Source of the DNA: an uncultured Spirochaetota bacterium
GTDB lineage: Bacteria; Spirochaetota; Brachyspiria; Brachyspirales; Brachyspiraceae
Reading direction: 5' to 3'
Assembly: GCA_944390575.1 (NCBI GenBank)
Contig: CALXQJ010000018.1
Coordinates: forward strand, 1-52,626
DNA: 52,626 nucleotides
The first letter of the stretch is position 1, and each line of letters begins with the position of its first letter. The position numbers were made by a program, and so were the translations under genes. Below are positions 46,507 to 52,626 of the stretch, piece by piece. Below the pieces are notes generated by a model, which was given only the letters and a program-made list of their open reading frames with translations, did not search any database and was not told where the DNA came from.

Positions 46507-48322
46507 CTATATATCTAATGCAGCGTAAAGCCCACCATATACCGCATTTGTTATAGTAGATACTTTTAAAGCATCTCCAATTACTCTAACAAAAGGCACA
46601 CTATCCAATAATTGCTCTGCTATATGAGAATTAGATTTTTGTCCTAATGCACATATAACACTTGTACCTTTTATTAATACTTCATTTCCATCTTTATCAA
46701 TACATACTATACCATCTTTTCTAACTTCTATTCCCTTATGTGAAGTATGAACAGTAACATACTTTTCTACTTCTTTTAGTAAAAGAGGTCTATGTCGTAC
46801 ATTAGCATCAATAGCAAGTTCATCTCTCATTTCTATAAGATGTACTCTTTTCCCTTCCATTCCTAAGTGTATAGCACATTCACATCCAGCTAAACCACCA
46901 CCAAATACAATAACATCATCAGTGACTTTTTCTTTTTCTATATATTCTTTATTTACTTCTGTATTTAATCTTATTTCTACTCCTTCTATTCTAGCCATAC
47001 GCTCATAAGTATGAGAAAGTTCATACATTTCTTTTTTGAAAGGTAATGCCTGTTCACTAACTAATATACCACCAAGCTCAGCTTCTTTTTCGCATAATAC
47101 TACATTATGTCCTCTTTTAGCAGCAGTTAATGAAGCATATAGTCCACCAGGACCACCACCTACTACTAATACATTTTTTTTGTAATTCGATTTTATAACT
47201 TCTACACCATCTAATTCTCTTCCAATAATAGGATTTACAGTACATCTTCTAGTAGCAGTATTTGCTCTTTCTGCCATACAAGTAAAACATCTTAAACAAT
47301 AAACTATTTCATCATCTTTATTTTGCATTACTTTTTTTGGTAATTCATTATCTGCAAGAAGTGCACGTGCCATATAAACTATATCAGCTTTTCCAGATGC
47401 TATTATTTCTTCCATTTGATCTGGACTATTTAAAGCTCCTATTGTAGCTACTGGTATAGAAATATGCTTTTTGATTTCTTCAGCTAAATAAACATTGCAA
47501 CCATGTTCTTTAAACATTGAAGGGTGAGTATCGCCAAATCCTCTTTGATATGTTCCAGCTGATACGTGTAATAAGTCTATATATGGTTCTATTTGTTTTG
47601 CTATTTGAATGCCTTCATCTAATTCATATCCTCCTTCAAATAGCTCACTACCACTAAGTCTAAATTCTATAGGGAAATTGCTACCAACTGCATTACGAAC
47701 AGATTGTAGAACTTCTATCGCTAATCTACATCTATTTTCTAAATTTCCACCATACTCATCTGTTCTTTTGTTAAAATAAGGAGATAAGAATTGATTAATA
47801 AGCCATCCATGTCCTCCATGTATTAAAATCATTCCAAATCCAGCTCTTTTTGCTAAAGCTGCAACATTGCCATAAGCTTCTACAATTTCTTTTATCATAT
47901 CTTTAGTTAATTGTTTAACTTCAATGCCATCATTTCTAATAGTATCAGAAGGTCCCCATATTTTTATCTGTCATATATGTACCTGCATACATACCAGAAT
48001 GCGATAGTTCTAAGCTTGCTACAGAACCGTGTCTACTAATTGCATCTGCAGTATATGCAGCAGCTGCTAATGAATTTAATATTTTTGTATCTAAATGATA
48101 TGCATGTGAACCATCTGTTTCTGGATGTACCATACACTCACTTACAGTAACAGCTCCAGCTCCTCCTCTTGCTCTTAGTTCATAAAAAGCTGTAGATTTT
48201 ACTCCAATACATCCATCATTTGTTATATCAGTACCACCCATAGGTGCAGAAAACATTCTGTTTTGAAATACTGTTCCTGCTATTTTTATAGGGCTACATA
48301 AGTGCGGATATTTTCTTTTCAT
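46507..48322 (-). pseudogene. Frameshifted NADH:flavin oxidoreductase (dienoyl-CoA reductase/BaiCD-like)
   Basis: The first 125 residues (48322-47945) form the start of an old-yellow-enzyme barrel (SAPMGG..., SLELSHSGMYAG) and stop at TGA after a frameshift. From about 47965 the sense continues in the next frame (WGPSDTIRNDGIEV...) and stays open to 46507. One extra A in the A5 run at 47961-47965 (T5 on the plus strand) explains it. The rest has HGGHGWLINQFLSP..RTDEYGG, the iron-sulphur cysteines C..C..C in CLRCFTCM plus a later C, and an FAD loop VVGGGPGGLYA, about 604 residues in all. Related enzymes reduce enoyl or bile-acid double bonds. AAGGAG before the ATG is intact. It may be a true pseudogene, phase variation or a base-calling error. 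Confidence 0.85.
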
Positions 48323-48352
48323 ATATTTACTCCTTTTTTTATTAGTTCTTTT

Positions 48353-49593
48353 TTATACTTCTTTTGTTTTTTTATTTACAAGAAGATGATATATAAATGC
48401 AAAAGCTATACCAGCTATATTTAAAATAGATGCTATTATAAATGCACTGTGATAACTACCATTTTTATTAAATATTGTAGTCATTATTGTAGGACCAAAA
48501 TATCCTGCTAATGCAAAACCTATAAACATTATTCCATAATTTACACTATTATTTTTACTTCCAAATTGTTCTCGGTAAATCCTGGAAATATACCCATAAA
48601 TGCTCCAAAACAAAATCCTACTATAGATGTTCCTAAATAGAATATATATACATTTTCTATGCTCGATTTGTATATCAGTAAAAGTCCTATTATTGATAAT
48701 ACACAAGATAATGATAGTGTTCTTACTTTTCCTATTTTGTCAGATATATAACCTGCTAATATTCTTCCTAAAACATTAAATAATTATAATACCGATATAA
48801 CACTGCTTGCAGCTATTGCACTCATACCAACCATATTTCTTGCAACAGCTGATGCTTGAGAAATTATCATCATTCCAGAAAAAGCACCACAAGTAAGTAG
48901 TATTAACATTATATAGAATATAGGACTTGATAACATTTCTTTCCAATTCTTATTTGTAGTATTATTATTTGATTTGATGTTTGGAGGAGTCCATCCATCT
49001 GGAACAAAATTATCAGGACATTTTTCCATAAAGAAAGATGAACCTACAATTATAACTGTAAATACTATTCCTACTATTTTAAAAGTAGTGCTAACATCAA
49101 ACTTATTTACAAGAACTATAATAATAGGAGGTAGTATAACAGAACCAAGACCATATACTGCTGTTGTAATTCCTCCTATTAATCCTCTTTTATCTGGAAA
49201 AAATTTTTGACAAGTGTTTATTAATGCTCCATATCCCATTCCAAGTCCAAGCCCACCTATTAGACCATAAGATATGATTAAAAATGTTACACTATTTGCA
49301 AATCCAGATATAAACATGCCAAGTCCCCACATAATACCACTTATAAATATGATGCTTTTAGACCCAAACTTATCATTAAACCAACCCCCACTTATCATAG
49401 TTATAGGTCCTACACTGTTTGCTATTGTGTATACTATTGCTAAATCTGCTGTTGTTAATAAAGTACCCTTAATTGCTGATAGATGTTCAGCCATAGATGA
49501 TGCAAATATACTCCATGTATAAATAGAGCCAAAACAAAGATTTGCTATACAAGATACTATTAAAATTAACCATCTCTTTTTTGTTAAATTCAT
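48353..49593 (-). pseudogene. Broken MFS transporter (oxalate/formate antiporter family)
   Basis: The first 269 residues (49593-48784) are the N-terminal half of an OFA-type major facilitator: GSIYTWSIF, GGWFNDKFGSKSI, then GGLGLGMGYGA. TAA at 48784-48786 interrupts the frame, which continues unchanged with LFNVLGRILAGYISDKIGK. A second break comes near 48577: TENNLEV should read T-A-EQFGSKNNSVNYG, and loss of one base in ACCG(C)AGAA explains it. The final piece runs to 48353 with GIMFIGFALAGYFGP. Two independent lesions make a true pseudogene very likely. It stood first in an operon with the flavin reductase, divergent from the PadR gene. Confidence 0.88.
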
Positions 49594-49669
49594 AATAATA
49601 TTCTCATTTTTGTTTTATTTGTTTATATTTTAATTTTTTATATTTGAGAATTTTATTATTATATGCTAA

Positions 49670-49703
49670 ACATATATGAATAAACATATTGTAATATATA
49701 TGT
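49670..49703. promoter_or_regulatory. Possible operator dyad between MFS and PadR genes
   Basis: ACATATAT at 49670-49677 and ATATATGT at 49696-49703 are inverted copies with an 18-base spacer. They lie in the gap between the divergent transporter and PadR genes. PadR proteins bind ATGT/ACAT-type dyads with closer spacing, so this is only a candidate. Confidence 0.3.
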
Positions 49704-49792
49704 CGAAAATAGTACAGTATATTTTTAGTAAAATTGAAACAAAAAATAAATGTGATATAATTTTTTTAATTATAGAAAAGGAAATTAAACAA

Positions 49793-50329
49793 ATGGGTGT
49801 ATTAAAGTATGCTATTTTAGGGCTTTTGAATCAGCGTAGTATGACTGGATATGAAATTACTAAACAATTTAATTTAGCATTATGCGAATTTTGGAATGCT
49901 AATCATAGTCAAATATATCCTGAGTTAAAATTATTACATAAGCAAAAGAAAATAGAGTATGAAGTTGAGATTTCTGGAAATATTTTAGAGAAGAAAGTAT
50001 ATACTATTACTGATACTGGAAAAGAGGATTTTATTTCTTGGCTTAGAGGAAAATATTCTATTCCACCAACATCTAAGGATGAGTTTAAATTACAACTATT
50101 TTTTGCAAATGAATTGGATTTGGATTCTCGTATAGAGTTGATAGAACATCATTTGCAACAACATAGAGATAGATTAAATCATTTAATTAATAATAGAAAA
50201 AGGTTTGAGGTTATACCAAGTAAGAATAGTGATGATTTTTGTGATTATTTAGTTTTGATGGGGGCTATTATGAGAGAAGAGAATATATGTAGTTGGCTTG
50301 AAGAGTGTATTAGATTATATAGAGAATGA
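49793..50329 (+). CDS. PadR family transcriptional regulator
   Basis: 178 residues. The N-terminal winged helix begins GVLKYAILGLLNQRSMTGYEITKQF and continues with HSQIYPELKLLHKQKKIEYE and the wing KVYTITDTGKEDF. The C-terminal Vir_C-like part (about 95-178) is a helical dimer module. The ATG at 49793 follows AAAAGG. An upstream in-frame extension has no family match. It is divergent from the broken transporter/reductase operon, so it probably repressed that operon in response to a small molecule. aroB follows 18 bases later, possibly cotranscribed by chance. Confidence 0.88.
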   Translation: MGVLKYAILGLLNQRSMTGYEITKQFNLALCEFWNANHSQIYPELKLLHKQKKIEYEVEISGNILEKKVYTITDTGKEDFISWLRGKYSIPPTSKDEFKLQLFFANELDLDSRIELIEHHLQQHRDRLNHLINNRKRFEVIPSKNSDDFCDYLVLMGAIMREENICSWLEECIRLYRE

Positions 50330-50347
50330 TTTTTTATAGGTTTTATT

Positions 50348-51436
50348 ATGCAAAGAGTAAGTGTAAATATAAGAGAAGAAAATATTGACTATGATATTTT
50401 TATTGGAAATAATATTTTAAAAGATGATATTATTATTTCTACTATAAGAGATATATTAAGAGGAAATAGAGTTTTTATTATTTCTGATAATATAGTATCT
50501 ACTTTTTATCTTGATGATTTAAAGCAGAAATTAGAAAGTATTGATATAAAAGTTTTTAGTTTTATTTTAAATAAAGGGGAGAAAAGTAAAAATATAGAGA
50601 ATGTATATTCTATTTATTCTCATTTGGCAGAATGTGAAATTAGTAGAGATGATCTTATAATTGCTTTTGGTGGTGGCGTTGTTGGTGACATTAGTGGGTT
50701 TGTATCTGCTACTTGGATGAGGGGTATTGATTATATTCAGATACCTACTACTTTGCTTGCTATGGTTGATTCTTCTATTGGTGGAAAAACGGCTATTAAT
50801 ATCAAGGAAGGTAAAAATTTAGTAGGGGCTTTTAAAAGTCCAAAACTTGTTATAATAGACACTCACACTTTATCATCATTAGAAAAAAGAGAATATAATA
50901 CTGGTATGGTTGAGATTATTAAACATGCATTACTATTTGATATTAGTCTTTTTAAAAAAATAGAAAATATTTATTCTAATAAAAAAAGATGTACAGAAAA
51001 TACTATATCAGAAGATATAGAATATATTATAAAAAGAAATTGTGAATTAAAAGCTCATATTGTAGAAATAGACTATAAAGAAAAAAAAGAGAGAATGCTA
51101 TTAAACTTTGGTCATACAATAGGGCATTCTATAGAAAATGCAGTTGGATATGGAAATATACTTCATGGAGAGGCTGTTGCTATTGGCATAGTTTATGCTA
51201 TTAAGCTTGGTTTGGAATTGAATATCACAAAAGATTTTTATTTACTTAATAGAGTTATAAATATATTTAATAATCTTTCTATTAATACTAATATACCTAA
51301 AAATATAAATTTAATAGACTCTATTAAACTTGATAAGAAAAGAAGCTTTGAATATATTAATTTTATATTTTTAGAGGAAATTGAAAAACCTATTATAAAG
51401 AAAATAAATATATCTGATTTTAATTTTTTAGTATAA
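50348..51436 (+). CDS. aroB: 3-dehydroquinate synthase
   Basis: 362 residues. It turns DAHP into 3-dehydroquinate with NAD and Zn2+, step two of the shikimate pathway. Seen are the NAD loop FGGGVVGDISGFVSATW(M), PTTLLAMVDSSIGGKTAIN, and the zinc ligands E in GMVEIIKH, H in NFGHTIGHSIE and H in ILHGEAVAIG. Length is normal. It starts 18 bases after the PadR stop, with weak AGG-type ribosome pairing. The other aro genes of the window lie 5 and 47 kb away. Confidence 0.95.
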   Translation: MQRVSVNIREENIDYDIFIGNNILKDDIIISTIRDILRGNRVFIISDNIVSTFYLDDLKQKLESIDIKVFSFILNKGEKSKNIENVYSIYSHLAECEISRDDLIIAFGGGVVGDISGFVSATWMRGIDYIQIPTTLLAMVDSSIGGKTAINIKEGKNLVGAFKSPKLVIIDTHTLSSLEKREYNTGMVEIIKHALLFDISLFKKIENIYSNKKRCTENTISEDIEYIIKRNCELKAHIVEIDYKEKKERMLLNFGHTIGHSIENAVGYGNILHGEAVAIGIVYAIKLGLELNITKDFYLLNRVINIFNNLSINTNIPKNINLIDSIKLDKKRSFEYINFIFLEEIEKPIIKKINISDFNFLV

Positions 51437-51459
51437 ACTATACTATATTATTTAGGGTT

Positions 51460-52359
51460 TCATAATTCTTTAATTTCTTTTTTGTATGTATCTTTTTTTA
51501 ATTCTTGCATTTCTATTATATTTTTATAGTGTCCATACTTTATAATATCATCTTTTTTGTAGAATGGAGTTTTTTTATAATAGTATAACCAAAAAGATTG
51601 CATTTCATCATTAAGACAAAACTTTATCCAAGGCTTTGAATACCCAAAGTAGTGATATATAATAGGATTAAAAAGTAAATCATTAAGCTCTTCTTTAGTA
51701 TAGTATTCTTTATTTAGAAATAAATAATTGATATTATATTTTGGGTTTAAGTATAGTATTTTTCCGTAGCATACTTTATTTAGTATACATTGATCTGGAA
51801 ACTTATATTCATTATATGATTCTTCTATAAACTTTTCTATTAGATTATCCTCTCTCATTTTTTTACAATTTATTAATAATACACCCGAGTTTATATAATT
51901 ATTTGGATCTAATTTTAAATTATTTTTTATATATTCTTTTTCATATAAATTACAATATTGATCTTTTACAGCACCTATATAAAAATTATTAATATCTATA
52001 TTATAAAGTTCATTAAGATCATCATTAACAATAATATCAGAGTCTAAGTATATTACTTTATCTACATCTTTTAATAATCTTGGTATTAATAGCCTATAAT
52101 AAATACTTTTAGTAAAGTATGCCTTTAATTTTGTTGTATCGAATGAATAATCTACTTTAATGTATTTTATTATTGTATTATATTCTTTTTCTAATTCTCT
52201 TATATATTTTTTATTTTCATTTGATAGTTCTTTATCTTCTAAAATATATATTTCATAAAAAGTATTTTTTTTAGCATTAACTAGTAATGAAGTTATAGCA
52301 GTGTATCCAGCTATTAAATAATTATCATCAAATGAAAATACTATTTTTATATTATTCAT
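51460..52359 (-). CDS. Family 8 glycosyltransferase
   Basis: 299 residues. A GT-A fold of the GT8 (LgtC/glycogenin) type: INIV-like start (IKIVFSFDDNYLIAGYTAITSLL), the DxD metal motif in IYLDSDIIVNDDL near residue 100, YINSGVLLINC near 135, and PDQCILNKVC and the HYFGYSKPW histidine near 240-250. It transfers a galactose or glucose, probably in outer-membrane lipo-oligosaccharide. It is divergent from the family 2 glycosyltransferase gene at the window edge, both fitting a surface glycan region. Confidence 0.88.
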   Translation of the reverse strand: MNNIKIVFSFDDNYLIAGYTAITSLLVNAKKNTFYEIYILEDKELSNENKKYIRELEKEYNTIIKYIKVDYSFDTTKLKAYFTKSIYYRLLIPRLLKDVDKVIYLDSDIIVNDDLNELYNIDINNFYIGAVKDQYCNLYEKEYIKNNLKLDPNNYINSGVLLINCKKMREDNLIEKFIEESYNEYKFPDQCILNKVCYGKILYLNPKYNINYLFLNKEYYTKEELNDLLFNPIIYHYFGYSKPWIKFCLNDEMQSFWLYYYKKTPFYKKDDIIKYGHYKNIIEMQELKKDTYKKEIKEL

Positions 52360-52431
52360 AGTAATTCTATCCTTGAAATATTATTTAATAGATTATAATA
52401 TATATTATTATTTTTTACTAAGGTAGTTTTA

Positions 52432-52626
52432 ATGATTAAAGTAAGTGTAATAGTTCCAGTATATAATGTAGATCCTTATTTAGTTGAATGTTTAGATAAT
52501 ATAATTAATCAAACTTTAAAAGAAATAGAGATAATTTGTGTAGATGATTGTTCTACAGATAATAGCTATATGATTTTAGAAGAATATTCTAAAAAAGATA
52601 GTAGAATAAAATTAATTAAACATAAA
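52432..52626 (+). CDS. Family 2 glycosyltransferase, 5' part
   Basis: 65 codons are seen from the ATG at 52432, cut by the window end. The start IKVSVIVPVYNVDPYLVECL, then IINQTLKEIEIICVDDCSTDNS is the nucleotide-sugar binding start of a GT2 (GT-A) enzyme with its first aspartate pair. AAGG at 52420 is the likely ribosome site. It is divergent from the family 8 gene. Confidence 0.9.
   Translation, partial: MIKVSVIVPVYNVDPYLVECLDNIINQTLKEIEIICVDDCSTDNSYMILEEYSKKDSRIKLIKHK

Noticed and set aside
48974-49522. Plus-strand open frames across the MFS transporter
   Set aside because: They are antisense to the transporter and their sequence is the mirror of its hydrophobic helices.

Overview
The window is very AT-rich (GC roughly a quarter) and gene-dense, with Shine-Dalgarno sites of the AGGAG type. 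It carries a spirochaete-style V-type ATPase operon (E, DUF2764 protein, A, B, D, I, K), the CheY-P phosphatase CheX, a motility-type DUF115 glycosyltransferase, and many signal-peptide beta-barrels and lipoproteins. Together these point to a spirochaete, most likely Brachyspira. The genus is inferred from gene content and base composition, not from a database match.

Layout. 1-4200: an uninterrupted AATC repeat, a large GT-C-like membrane protein, then aroE-aroD. 4200-9100: YugP-like membrane protease, DUF115 protein, CheX, a small membrane protein and a variant HD-GYP protein. 9180-13290: a four-tRNA cluster (Pro, Arg, His, Arg) behind a perfect consensus promoter, a TPR membrane protein, an M15 peptidase that abuts tRNA-Val, a frameshifted beta-barrel gene, and a CAT-anticodon tRNA. 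13460-25030: a PseG-like/methyltransferase fusion, an SDR, RidA, a DUF368 lipid-carrier translocase, two TPR proteins, a GT26-like protein, PfkA, MgtE, a YehP-like VWA protein and IspE. 25090-27290: an LtaS-like phosphotransferase with a decayed N-terminus. 27400-35180: the V-ATPase operon with promoter and terminator. Its K subunit keeps every Na+-ligand position known from Enterococcus NtpK, so it is probably a sodium pump.

35250-41380 is an envelope cluster: three lipoproteins and four small beta-barrel proteins (two paralogous pairs), then lgt and a site-2-type protease. 41380-44220 on the other strand holds a YtxH protein, a DUF948-like protein, a SurA-like chaperone and another beta-barrel. 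44230-45410 is a pair of half-length chromate transporters. 45470-52626 holds aroF, a broken flavin-reductase/MFS locus next to a PadR regulator, aroB, and two glycosyltransferases, the second running off the window.

The first four shikimate-pathway steps (aroF, aroB, aroD, aroE) are all present but at three separate sites. Four genes are broken: a barrel at 12.4 kb, the LtaS-like gene at 25.1 kb, the flavin reductase at 46.5 kb and the MFS transporter at 48.4 kb. This suggests ongoing gene loss, or for the single-base cases possible sequencing error. I did not find a CRISPR array, insertion sequence, prophage or recognisable new defence system. The most interesting points are the tetranucleotide repeat, the sodium V-ATPase signature, the glycosyltransferase/methyltransferase fusion, the lone YehP-like VWA protein and the decaying PadR-flanked locus.
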